From Opitutia bacterium UBA7397 (GTDB taxonomy: Bacteria; Verrucomicrobiota; Verrucomicrobiia; Opitutales; UBA953): a stretch of 12,214 nt of DNA. Under the pieces are notes generated by a model that did not search any database, was not told the DNA's origin, and saw nothing but the letters and a program-made list of their open reading frames with translations. This document shows positions 4,996 through 12,214 of the stretch, piece by piece (the stretch's first letter is position 1; each line of letters opens with the position of its first letter). The stretch spans positions 3,858 through 16,071 of the forward strand of contig DKND01000089.1 of assembly GCA_002470605.1 (NCBI GenBank). Reading direction: 5' to 3'. Position numbers and translations under genes: made by a program.

Positions 4996-6381
4996 TTACT
5001 TAGATTTTGTCGTTTCCTCGTTCAACAGCTCAGGAAGTGACGATTTCTTCTTCGCTTTAGATACCGGCGCCTTGCCTTGCTCAGGCGCATCGTAGTGAGG
5101 AGAGGGAGTGTGCTCGGCGGACATGATGGCTTCGATCTTTCTAACTATGTCCGGGTGGGCGGCGGCGATGTTCTGCTTTTCGACCGGGTCAGACTTGAGG
5201 TCGTAGAGTTCGAGCGTAGCCTTGGTGCCGAGCCGGTAGCCCTTCCAATCACCCATGCGCACGGCCTGCTGGAAGTAGGGCTCGTAGATCTCGAAATAAA
5301 GCGATTCGTGCGCCGCTTGCTGACCTTTGCCAAACAAAGTTGGCGCGATCGAATGACCGTCGAGACCTTTGGGACCGGGAACTCCGCTGAGATCTGCCGC
5401 CGTCGGCAAGAAATCCACAAACGAGGTGAGCAGGTCGCTGGTAGTGCTAGGCTGAATCTTTCCGGGCCAGCGTGCGATGAATGGCGTACGCATACCGCCT
5501 TCGTAAAGCATTCGCTTGTAACCGCGCAACCCTCCCGTGCTCCCGAGCGACTCGATGAATTCGGGATTGGCGCCATTGTCGGAACTGAAAACCACCAGTG
5601 TCTTATCGTCGATGCCCAGGTCCTTCAGCTTCTGCATCACGCGGCCGACATCCTTATCGACGAGCGCGACCATCGCGGCGTAATTCCGGACCTCCTCCGT
5701 CCACGCTTTCTGCCCAAAGACCGGATTCTCCGGAATCACGAAGTCTCCGTGCGGCGGAGTCCATGCGGCATAGCAAAAGAAGGGTCTGTCCTTATTCTGC
5801 TCGATGAACTTTAGTGTCTCATCGGCGATGCGGGTGTGAGAATAGTCTTCCCAGGAGTGCTTACCGGATTGCGGCTGAGGCACGTCGACACCGTTTCTGA
5901 CCAGATGGTCGGTATAATAGTCGTGAGCGTGCTTCTGGTCGTAGTAGCCAAAGAATAGATCGAAGCCTTGCTTCTCCGCCGCCCCGGTCGTGTCAGGATT
6001 GCCTAGACCCCATTTGCCGAAGCCTCCGGTGGCGTAACCTGCATCGTGCAACAAGCCCGCCACGGTTATTTGCTTCGACGGGAGGGAAAGAAGCCCGTCC
6101 TTACTTTGGTTGGCGCGGCGCAACGTGTGCCCCGTATGCTGCCCGGTCATCAGTACGCAACGGGAGGGCGCGCAGACGGCGCTGCCACTGTAGGCACGAG
6201 TGAACTTCATGCCTTCCGTAGCCAGGCGATTGATATTGGGCGTGGAGCCATATTTGCAACCGTAGGGCGAAAAATCTCCGATACCCGCGTCGTCGGCTAA
6301 GATGAAAATAATATTAGGCTTATCGGCCGCGGGGAGCGAAGCGAAGAAAGTCGCGAGGAGCAGAGGGAGGAAGAGCTTCAT
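4996..6381 (-). CDS. Secreted type I sulfatase (arylsulfatase family)
   Basis: A 461-residue formylglycine-dependent sulfatase, hydrolysing a sulfate ester outside the cytoplasm. A Sec signal peptide (MKLFLPLLLATFFASLPAA) precedes PNIIFILADDAGIGD, where Asp30-Asp31 bind the metal. The maturation motif is CAPSR at residues 70-74, so Cys70 would become formylglycine by the FGE or anSME route. FGKWGLG supplies Lys123, TPPHGDF supplies His211, and VVFSSDNGAN supplies Asp268-Asn269. RGYKRMLYEGGMRTPFIARWPGK is the usual late block carrying a Lys. All expected active-site residues are present and length fits the family. Substrate (sulfated polysaccharide fragment or other ester) is not determined. 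It starts 7 bases after the upstream stop and is the last of five co-directional genes. The lysine-rich tail (KAPVSKAKKKSS) is outside the catalytic fold. Confidence 0.93.
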   Translation of the reverse strand: MKLFLPLLLATFFASLPAADKPNIIFILADDAGIGDFSPYGCKYGSTPNINRLATEGMKFTRAYSGSAVCAPSRCVLMTGQHTGHTLRRANQSKDGLLSLPSKQITVAGLLHDAGYATGGFGKWGLGNPDTTGAAEKQGFDLFFGYYDQKHAHDYYTDHLVRNGVDVPQPQSGKHSWEDYSHTRIADETLKFIEQNKDRPFFCYAAWTPPHGDFVIPENPVFGQKAWTEEVRNYAAMVALVDKDVGRVMQKLKDLGIDDKTLVVFSSDNGANPEFIESLGSTGGLRGYKRMLYEGGMRTPFIARWPGKIQPSTTSDLLTSFVDFLPTAADLSGVPGPKGLDGHSIAPTLFGKGQQAAHESLYFEIYEPYFQQAVRMGDWKGYRLGTKATLELYDLKSDPVEKQNIAAAHPDIVRKIEAIMSAEHTPSPHYDAPEQGKAPVSKAKKKSSLPELLNEETTKSK

Positions 6382-6388
6382 CGTTGGT

Positions 6389-7114
6389 TTACTTTTGGAC
6401 TGCTACCATCGAAGTAAAGACCTTAACGTCGTCCACCCAGGCTTGCCGCCCAACGGAGAGGCGAACCATTCGCTTAGTTGGATGCGCAACGCCGGCGGCG
6501 GTAACGGATGCCACGGGCTTTCCGTCGATAGACACCGTGACATTGTCTCCGGCGACCTTGATCAGCAGGTCATGCCATTTGCTTGTTTCCAAGGTGAAGG
6601 GGAAAGTCTTTTTCTGCGCTGCAATGAAAGCCAGTTGCTCGGGCGTCAGCGTATTCGCTTTCCGCGCCTCATAGAATTTCATATTCATGATGCCCGTCTT
6701 TTTGTCGTCCACGACAATCTGCTTGGTGCCGACATCAATCTTGAACAAGTGCCCCGAGTGAACCTCTTTGCACTCTGGGTCAGCGATATCCACACCGAGG
6801 ACATCTTGGGCATCCTCCAACATGAAGCGCATCTCGACCTCTCCATCACGAAACTCGGCAACGTGACCGACGCCTACCGCGTGATCGGCAGCTGCGTTCA
6901 TTGTAATATGCATGGCGCCGTCTTTCAGGTCCACCTGCTTATGGCCGCCCGCGCGAGTCTTGCTATTCGTGGTCCAACCATTGCCAATTTCCTCCGTGGT
7001 TTCTTGCGATTCGTTGCGGTCAAATTTATCTTCAAAGACGAGTTTACCGCGTTCCTCCGCATAGACGGACGGAAGGTGGATGAACGCGAGGACGGCGAGG
7101 AGGACGTGCTTCAT
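6389..7114 (-). CDS. Small secreted protein, probable concanavalin-like beta-sandwich (DUF1080/LamG-like)
   Basis: A 241-residue protein with a Sec signal peptide (MKHVLLAVLAFIHLPSVYA, cut before EERG). The mature part is strand-rich: LVFEDKFDRNES and GNGWTTNSKTRAGGHKQVDLKDGAMHI at the start, EFRDGEVEMRFML in the middle, then TSKWHDLLIKVAGDNVTVSIDGKPVASV and a closing VRLSVGRQAWVDDVKVF. This order (a first strand with F-x-D-x-F, a change-of-material strand, W-H-D-L-x-I-K-V-x-G-D-x-V-x-V-x-I-D-G-K, and a final W-x-D-D-V-x-V) is typical of 3-keto-disaccharide hydrolase domain (DUF1080) and related lectin-like folds. No catalytic residues can be assigned. A binding or glycan-handling role next to the sulfatase is inference. 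Its stop lies 7 bases before the sulfatase ATG, so the two are very likely translated from one message. Confidence 0.7.
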   Translation of the reverse strand: MKHVLLAVLAFIHLPSVYAEERGKLVFEDKFDRNESQETTEEIGNGWTTNSKTRAGGHKQVDLKDGAMHITMNAAADHAVGVGHVAEFRDGEVEMRFMLEDAQDVLGVDIADPECKEVHSGHLFKIDVGTKQIVVDDKKTGIMNMKFYEARKANTLTPEQLAFIAAQKKTFPFTLETSKWHDLLIKVAGDNVTVSIDGKPVASVTAAGVAHPTKRMVRLSVGRQAWVDDVKVFTSMVAVQK

Positions 7115-7155
7115 GAGTCAGGGTGAAATTCGAAGGGATGCGTTTGTTTTAAAAA

Positions 7156-8589
7156 CTATTTCACCGCCCGGTAGACGCGCACACCGCGCGAGTCGAAATG
7201 CTCCATGACCAGTTCAGCTCCCGCGGTGATCTGGAGGAAGCCGCCGTGGGGCGTGGGCGAGGTGTAAAGCTGTCGGACGACCGCCTGCGGATCGGAGCCA
7301 TTCTGGTCACCAGGCGCGACGCCCATCCGGGAGTTCTCATCGTTCAGCGCGCCGCAGGAGAACTCTTCGACACCCGATGGATGGATGCTGTGGTATTGCC
7401 AGTGACGATCTCCGCAGATGATTGTGAAATGTCCCACCTGGGTCTCCTTCAGCCAAGCGAAGAAGGCATCCGCTTCGTGGCGAAAACCGCCGAGATCTGC
7501 GTGGTTATCAACCTTCTTTGCATCGTCGGGCCCGACCATCGGTGTGGGCGAGATGAGGATCTTCCATTTCGCATCACTCGCTTTCAAAGTCGTCTTTAAC
7601 CACTCGCGCTGCTCCGCACCCCAGAGCGACTTTTGCGGGCCGTCGGCCATCGCGTTGGGTGAGCGAAAGTCGCGCCCCTCCGTGAGCCAGATCTGCAGAT
7701 CCTTACTGACACGATGCGTGCGGTAGGTGGGCTGGTTACTGCCCTCGGCCAGCAGGGGCAATTGCTCGCGGAACATGTCGATGCCGATTTTGGGCAGCGG
7801 CGGTCGGTCCGTTGTGTTGTCCGAATCGTCGTAGCGAAAATCATGATCATCCTTTGACCAGTAAGCGGGGATGCGGCGGAAAAATTCGATGAGCCGCGGG
7901 AAGCGAGCTTGCTCATGCCAGCATTGGCGCAACTGCTTGGTCGTCTCGGCCACGCGCATCGGGTTATCGTAATAGACGATGTCGCCGGTACCCACAAAGA
8001 AGTCGGGCCGTAATTTCAGCATCGCCTCGAAGGAAGGATAGCCGAGGCGTTTATCCTCCTCCGTTGCAGTCAGGGGTCCGCTGGCTCTGCCCACCTTACC
8101 GTGCATGAATTTGTTATAATTCATGCAAGTGCCGACGATGAAGCGCACCGGCGCATCGATGGTTCCGCCCAGCAAAGTCTTGAACGAACCGCTCGGACCG
8201 GCCTGGGCTGTCGCCTCCGTGACACCATAGACTGCACGGTAATGATAAGTAGTATCAGGCTTTAAGCCAGTGAGAGCTGCACGGACGATGTAGTCGTGTT
8301 TATCCGTCGCCGCTTGGAAGGGAGTGCGCTGGGCATCACGGAAGTCCACCCGCATGCTCCATTCAAAACAGGCCACACCACTTGCTCCCGGCAGATCGCC
8401 GTCGGCATCAAGTTGCGTCGCGAGCGTCAGGCGCGTCTGAAGCAGTACGGTAGAATCGGTGACTTCTCCGGACATCGTCCCATGTCCAAGGAAAAGTGGT
8501 TGCGATGGGGATTCGGCAGCCAGCAGAGTGTGGCCACGCCACACCAGCAGTGGGACGAGCTTCAGGAAGAAACGGCGGGCAATATTCAT
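7156..8589 (-). CDS. PhoD-like alkaline phosphatase/phosphodiesterase, Tat-exported
   Basis: A 477-residue PhoD-superfamily metallophosphoesterase, which would cleave phosphate mono- or diesters outside the cytoplasm. The N-terminus MNIARRFFLKLVPLLVW has a twin-arginine signal (RRFFLK, residues 5-10), as is usual for this family because it folds with metals inside the cell. Residues about 35-135 form the N-terminal beta domain ending LTGLKPDTTYHYRAVYG. The catalytic domain begins RFIVGTCMNYNK, with VGTGDIVYYDN (Asp203), YWSKDDHDFRYDD (Asp247-Asp248, His249, Asp250) and ICGDRHWQYHS (Asp394, His396). These are the conserved metal-site blocks. The gene starts 41 bases after the DUF1592 stop and ends 41 bases before the next start. 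A short TTTTTAAAAC run follows the stop without a GC stem, so it is not a terminator. Members can act on phytate-like or nucleotide substrates; the substrate here is unknown. Confidence 0.87.
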   Translation of the reverse strand: MNIARRFFLKLVPLLVWRGHTLLAAESPSQPLFLGHGTMSGEVTDSTVLLQTRLTLATQLDADGDLPGASGVACFEWSMRVDFRDAQRTPFQAATDKHDYIVRAALTGLKPDTTYHYRAVYGVTEATAQAGPSGSFKTLLGGTIDAPVRFIVGTCMNYNKFMHGKVGRASGPLTATEEDKRLGYPSFEAMLKLRPDFFVGTGDIVYYDNPMRVAETTKQLRQCWHEQARFPRLIEFFRRIPAYWSKDDHDFRYDDSDNTTDRPPLPKIGIDMFREQLPLLAEGSNQPTYRTHRVSKDLQIWLTEGRDFRSPNAMADGPQKSLWGAEQREWLKTTLKASDAKWKILISPTPMVGPDDAKKVDNHADLGGFRHEADAFFAWLKETQVGHFTIICGDRHWQYHSIHPSGVEEFSCGALNDENSRMGVAPGDQNGSDPQAVVRQLYTSPTPHGGFLQITAGAELVMEHFDSRGVRVYRAVK

Positions 8590-8630
8590 AAGTTTAGACG
8601 TCGGACAGAATGTTAGAGCACGCTTGGCGT

Positions 8631-11117
8631 TCAGTTCTTCGCGAAGGGCTCACTGAGTACCACCGCGCGGACGAGATCTTTGAACCCCCCCTTGGAGGTC
8701 GACAGGTTTTTCATGATACCGTCAATCACGGCGCGATCGGTGAATCCAGGTGCACGGCCCAGGGCGTAGGTGAGAAGTTTCTCCGTAAGCGAGCGGGTGA
8801 ATGGCTCGTGTCGCGCGATAAGCAGGCTGCGGAAGTCGGTGACACCCGTAAACTTCTCTCCGGTAGGCAGCACGCCGGTGGGGTCAATTTTCTGATTCTC
8901 TGTGTACTTCGTGCGCCAGCCGCCGACGGCGTTAAAATTCTCGAGCGCGAAGCCGAACGGGTCGATTTTGCGATGACAGGAAGCACAGGTTTCGATCGTT
9001 CGATGTTTGGCGAGTTGCTCCCGGATATTGGTCGCACCGCTGGCATCCGGCTCAATGAGCGGGACGTCTCGCGGCGGAGGGGGCGGCGTGTAGCCGAGGA
9101 GTTTCTCCTGCACGTAGACCCCACGCACGACGGGTGACGTATCTACACCATTTGCCGAGGCGGTAAGGAACGTAGCCTGGGTGAGCAACCCGCCGCGTTC
9201 GCCTTTGGGTAAGGTGACTTGGCGGAGTTGCACCCCTTCCACCGGGGGCAACCCGTAGTGCAGCGCGAGTTCGCGATTCAGGAAGGTGTAGTTCGCGGCA
9301 AGGAATTCACGGGGGGGCAGATTCTTATCGAGAATATGGCGGAAGAACGTCTCGGTCTCGGCGCGCATCGCGGCGTCGATATTATCGCGAAAGAAGCTGA
9401 CGAAATCAGTGGAAACCGGCATCTCACCGATGTGGTCGAGGTTCAGCCAGAGGCGGAGGAAATTCTGCACGAAACGCTGCGACTTCGGGTCGGCAAGCAT
9501 GCGATCCATCTGCGCACTCAGCGTGGCGGGCTCGTGCAGTTTCCCAGCAGCGGCGAGCTGAGTGAGCGTCTGATCTGGGAGGGAGGACCAGAAGAAATAA
9601 GACAGACGTGAGGCCAGCGCGTAATCGTTTAGTTTGCCGGTACCCTCATTTAGATGAAGGAATGCGGGCGAACATAGAATGGTCTGAAAGCCGAGTTGCA
9701 ATGCGGCCATGGGCTTCATGCCGGCATCGAGTTTCGCTGTGACTAATTTTTCAATGGGGTCCAATTCGCCGGAACGCAAAGGACGGCGGAAGGCAGTCGC
9801 GGCGAAGATGCGCAGGCGTTCGGGGATGTTGGCACGGCTAATCTGATCAGTCGTCAAATTGCCGTAAAGCAGCGAGTGGCCGCGGGTCGGCCACTGCTCG
9901 AGTTGCGGACCTTTGACCTGCATTTCCCAGATGCGGAGTTTCGGGCCGCGATAAGCCTTGAGCATCGCCAAAGCGAGGTCGCCCTTTCCAAGTCCAAGCT
10001 TTCCAACCGCTTCCAACTCGGGATAACCTTTTGAAAACCTATTCAACTTGAAGGCCAATGCCTTGGCCTTGACCGTGCCATTGCGGAAGCGTACCTCCGG
10101 CTCTTCGCCTCGTTCGAGCTCCACGGTCCATTCGAACCACTGCGGCTGGTCGCTGGTGATTTCCACCAGCGCGAGCGTGCGCTGCGTGGTGACGTTGCCC
10201 GTGCTCTCGACGCTGCCTCCGCGGGTTACGGCGGCGATTTCCATTACGATGGGATCACCGCTGCGGATATCCTCAAGGAAGGTATAGGGATTCGTGCGGT
10301 CGATGGCGGCAGCCTGGACGCGAATGGTGTAACGCCCACTCTGCGGTGCGCCACCATGCCCCAGCGGCGCAAATCCGATATGGCCTCCGCGATAATACCG
10401 CGCCACGAGATCGTCGTATCCCTTGTCCGAAATCCAGCGGTAGCGGTCGATCTGGAAAATCTTGGGTAGGTCGCCGGCTTTCCTTTTCTCGAAGTAAAAG
10501 GGCGATTTCTGCACGTAGTTCTTCACCTCCGGTTTCTTGCCAAAGGCCGTCGCGCGCTGAATAGCTTCCTCGGCGGCAACAAAATAGTGATCGAGCAACA
10601 TCCCCGAAGTCGTCTGCGTTTCGGCATCGTTATCGAAACCGTTCACCCGCGTTTCCGGCGGGAAATCGGCGGCGGGGTCCCATCCTGCGACATTCAAGCC
10701 CAGCAAGTCTCCGATGGTCTGCCGGTATTCGAAGCTGTTGAGCCGACGCAAGACGGTATGAGCTGCCGTGCCCTTGAAACGCAGCGCGGCCTCGCCGACG
10801 GATTCTGTTATCGCATCCACGGCCGCGAGCAACTCCGCCGTCGGCGGCTGTTTCTCTTTCTTCGGTGGCATTTCGCCCTTGTTCAGCTGGTCAAGGATTT
10901 CCTGCCATATTAAGGCATCGTCGGGAGTCTTGATGCTGGCCGTAAGGCCGTCGAAGCGCCGATCACCCTTCTGCTTATCCGCGCCGTGGCATTTGGTGCA
11001 GTAATCGTTCAGGAAATTCTCCCGCAGAGGCGCGGAGGCGCAGAGCGATGGGATAATAATCATAGCCGCAAGCGCACCGCGGCGGACCATGCAACAATAA
11101 GTGCGGTACAAATTCAT
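8631..11117 (-). CDS. Secreted dihaem DUF1587/DUF1592/DUF1588/DUF1585 protein (planctomycete-type cytochrome)
   Basis: With the ATG at 11117 the protein has 828 residues. A signal peptide (MVRRGALAAMIIIPSLCASA, residues 10-29) is followed by a haem c site, YCTKCHG (Cys40, Cys43, His44), and a typical GEMPPKK block. LRRLNSFEYRQTIGDLLGL (about 123-141) marks DUF1587. Residues about 230-450 are strand-rich (YTIRVQAAAID; WFEWTVELERGEEPEVRF) and resemble a carbohydrate-binding insertion. FAATAFRRPLRSGE marks DUF1595, LASRLSYFFWSSLPD the DUF1592 domain, TCASCHRKIDPFGFALENF a second haem c site in DUF1588 (Cys711, Cys714, His715), and the last 70 residues DUF1585. Such proteins are paired with DUF1552 proteins in Planctomycetota and Verrucomicrobiota; their reaction is not established, and electron transfer during degradation of extracellular material is a guess. 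The frame extends to an ATG at 11210, but that would overlap the upstream gene by 70 bases and lead with a non-signal sequence. Confidence 0.9.
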   Translation of the reverse strand: MNLYRTYCCMVRRGALAAMIIIPSLCASAPLRENFLNDYCTKCHGADKQKGDRRFDGLTASIKTPDDALIWQEILDQLNKGEMPPKKEKQPPTAELLAAVDAITESVGEAALRFKGTAAHTVLRRLNSFEYRQTIGDLLGLNVAGWDPAADFPPETRVNGFDNDAETQTTSGMLLDHYFVAAEEAIQRATAFGKKPEVKNYVQKSPFYFEKRKAGDLPKIFQIDRYRWISDKGYDDLVARYYRGGHIGFAPLGHGGAPQSGRYTIRVQAAAIDRTNPYTFLEDIRSGDPIVMEIAAVTRGGSVESTGNVTTQRTLALVEITSDQPQWFEWTVELERGEEPEVRFRNGTVKAKALAFKLNRFSKGYPELEAVGKLGLGKGDLALAMLKAYRGPKLRIWEMQVKGPQLEQWPTRGHSLLYGNLTTDQISRANIPERLRIFAATAFRRPLRSGELDPIEKLVTAKLDAGMKPMAALQLGFQTILCSPAFLHLNEGTGKLNDYALASRLSYFFWSSLPDQTLTQLAAAGKLHEPATLSAQMDRMLADPKSQRFVQNFLRLWLNLDHIGEMPVSTDFVSFFRDNIDAAMRAETETFFRHILDKNLPPREFLAANYTFLNRELALHYGLPPVEGVQLRQVTLPKGERGGLLTQATFLTASANGVDTSPVVRGVYVQEKLLGYTPPPPPRDVPLIEPDASGATNIREQLAKHRTIETCASCHRKIDPFGFALENFNAVGGWRTKYTENQKIDPTGVLPTGEKFTGVTDFRSLLIARHEPFTRSLTEKLLTYALGRAPGFTDRAVIDGIMKNLSTSKGGFKDLVRAVVLSEPFAKN

Positions 11118-11140
11118 GAGAACAGCTAATGAGTGTGTTA

Positions 11141-12214
11141 TCAGCCAATCTTCATCGGCGAAAACGTCCCCGTACTGCGCCCGAAACGCTCGCGCTCCAC
11201 ACCGAACCATTGGAGCGAGGAAAGCCAGAGATTGGATAGCTGAATACGTTTATGCTCCTCGGCAGGGCACACGAGATGGCCCTGATGCTTGAGGCCGCCG
11301 CCCGCGAGTAGTACCGGTAAATCGCGATTCGAATGGTTCGACGCATTGCCCATGCCGCTGCCGATTACCACAAGCGTACTGTCCATCAATCCCGCCTCCT
11401 TCAACTTCCCGAACAAGTGTGCAAACTGTTCCATGAGGTATTTCTCCACGACTTGCAGCTGCGTCAGCAACCCTTCCTGCTTACTGTGGTGCGACAGCCC
11501 GTGATAACTGCCGACATTGAGGTCGTTGGTGTGGAATCCAATCGGGACTTCAAACGTCGCCACGCGGGTCGAATCCGTCTGCAACGCGAGCGTCATCAAA
11601 TCAAGAAACAGCGGAATTTCTTCAATCTGCATCCGCTCTTCATCTTTCACTGGGTCGATGGGCGACTTCGGCTTCGGCTTCGCCAGCCACGCCTCGGACA
11701 TTTTCAACCGTCGCTCCACATCGCGCACCGAGGTCAGGTATTGATCAAGTTTGCCCCGGTCTGCCGCATCAAGATTGCCGCCTAATTGCTTAGCCGATTC
11801 GCGCAACGCATCGAGCACACTCGACCGGTTCGACAGGCGCTCACGTTCCGACGCCTTCGCGCCCAGGCTCGACTCGACAAACAGGGCATCAAACAGACGC
11901 GCCGGATTATTGACCGGCGGAAGGTTCACGCCCGCGCGGTTCCAGCACATGTTCGTGCCTTCACCAATCCCTGCCGTGATCGAAGGATACCGCGTCGCGG
12001 CGCCCACATGCTCCGCAGCCACTTGGTCGATTGAGATGTTCTTCTCCGGGAAGCCCGCCGACTCCTCCTTCTTTACGCCCGACAGAAATGAATGCACCGC
12101 GCCGTGCCCGCCCTTCGCGCCGTGATCGAGATGAGAGAAGACCGTAAAATCTCCGCGATGTGCCTGCAACGGAGCCAGCGTCTGGCTGATGGCGTAGTTA
12201 CGACCTTCCGCCGT
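11141..12214 (-). CDS. DUF1552 domain-containing protein, 5' end outside the window
   Basis: The frame is open to the right edge (first visible residues TAEGRNYAISQTLAP), giving the last 357 residues before a TGA at 11141-11143. The pieces seen fit DUF1552: FTVFSHLDHG, SIDQVAAEHVG, YPSITAGIGEG, CWNRAGVNLPPVNNPARLFDALF, SVLDALRESAKQL, YLTSVRDVERRL, PLFLDLMTLALQTDSTRVATFEV, YHGLSHH and STLVVIGSGMGNASNHSNRDLPVLLAGG. The layout is that of the sulfatase/phosphatase-like DUF1501/DUF1552 fold, in which Tat-exported members carry an RR signal at the missing N-terminus. No activity is established for the family. It is followed after 23 bases by the dihaem gene, the usual partner, so the two probably form one operon. 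A TTG at 12169 is an internal codon, not the start. Confidence 0.9.
   Translation of the reverse strand, partial: TAEGRNYAISQTLAPLQAHRGDFTVFSHLDHGAKGGHGAVHSFLSGVKKEESAGFPEKNISIDQVAAEHVGAATRYPSITAGIGEGTNMCWNRAGVNLPPVNNPARLFDALFVESSLGAKASERERLSNRSSVLDALRESAKQLGGNLDAADRGKLDQYLTSVRDVERRLKMSEAWLAKPKPKSPIDPVKDEERMQIEEIPLFLDLMTLALQTDSTRVATFEVPIGFHTNDLNVGSYHGLSHHSKQEGLLTQLQVVEKYLMEQFAHLFGKLKEAGLMDSTLVVIGSGMGNASNHSNRDLPVLLAGGGLKHQGHLVCPAEEHKRIQLSNLWLSSLQWFGVERERFGRSTGTFSPMKIG

Noticed and set aside
6302..7126. Open frame of 274 codons on the + strand opposite the small secreted protein
   Set aside because: The - strand frame has a signal peptide and an ordered beta-sandwich pattern; the + frame has neither.
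7145..7158. Terminator after the PhoD-like gene
   Set aside because: There is a T/A-rich run after the stop but no GC-rich stem before it.
8685..9317. Seven-base C and G runs (8685-8691 and 9311-9317) in the dihaem gene as phase-variation switches
   Set aside because: The frame is intact through both, runs of this length are expected in GC-rich DNA, and nothing else suggests slippage control.
11118..11210. ATG at 11210 adding 31 residues to the dihaem protein
   Set aside because: It would overlap the DUF1552 gene by 70 bases and place a non-signal stretch before a good signal peptide.

Overview
The window looks like Verrucomicrobiota DNA, most likely Opitutales-like, with Planctomycetota as the main alternative. 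The reasons are a DUF1552 gene next to a haem-containing DUF1587/1592/1588/1585 gene, a secreted type I sulfatase and a PhoD-like phosphatase in one cluster, moderately high G+C, and start codons that almost all lack a Shine-Dalgarno sequence. No rRNA, tRNA, CRISPR array, insertion sequence or phage gene was seen. The lineage call is inference from gene content.

Left part (1-2045, + strand): the end of a short-chain dehydrogenase, a TIM-barrel sugar isomerase/epimerase and a PfkB sugar kinase lie 2-3 bases apart. They read as one cytoplasmic sugar-catabolic operon (oxidise or reduce, isomerise, phosphorylate). The sugar cannot be named from the sequence. A convergent - strand gene (2284-3669) encodes a secreted DUF4139 protein.

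Right part (4996-12214, - strand): five genes run in order DUF1552 (cut by the window edge), dihaem DUF1592-type protein, Tat-exported PhoD-like phosphatase, small secreted beta-sandwich protein, secreted sulfatase. Gaps are 23, 41, 41 and 7 bases, so this is probably one transcript for exported proteins acting on sulfated and perhaps phosphorylated extracellular material. A cupin-type AraC regulator (3955-4866, same strand) follows it and is the obvious candidate regulator.

The most unusual content is non-coding. The 238-base convergent gap (2046-2283) holds five copies of a 26-27 base element: a GGTAG border, a 9-base arm, a 3-base loop and the complementary 9-base arm. Two copies abut tail to tail, and the border of two others supplies the stop codons of the converging genes. 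Three short arrays of degenerate 8-base units (core NTGNCCNN) occur at 2229-2260, 3752-3783 and 3892-3931. The last two bracket a 79-base inverted repeat with 15-base perfect arms. These look like a local collection of short structured repeats specific to the intergenic space.
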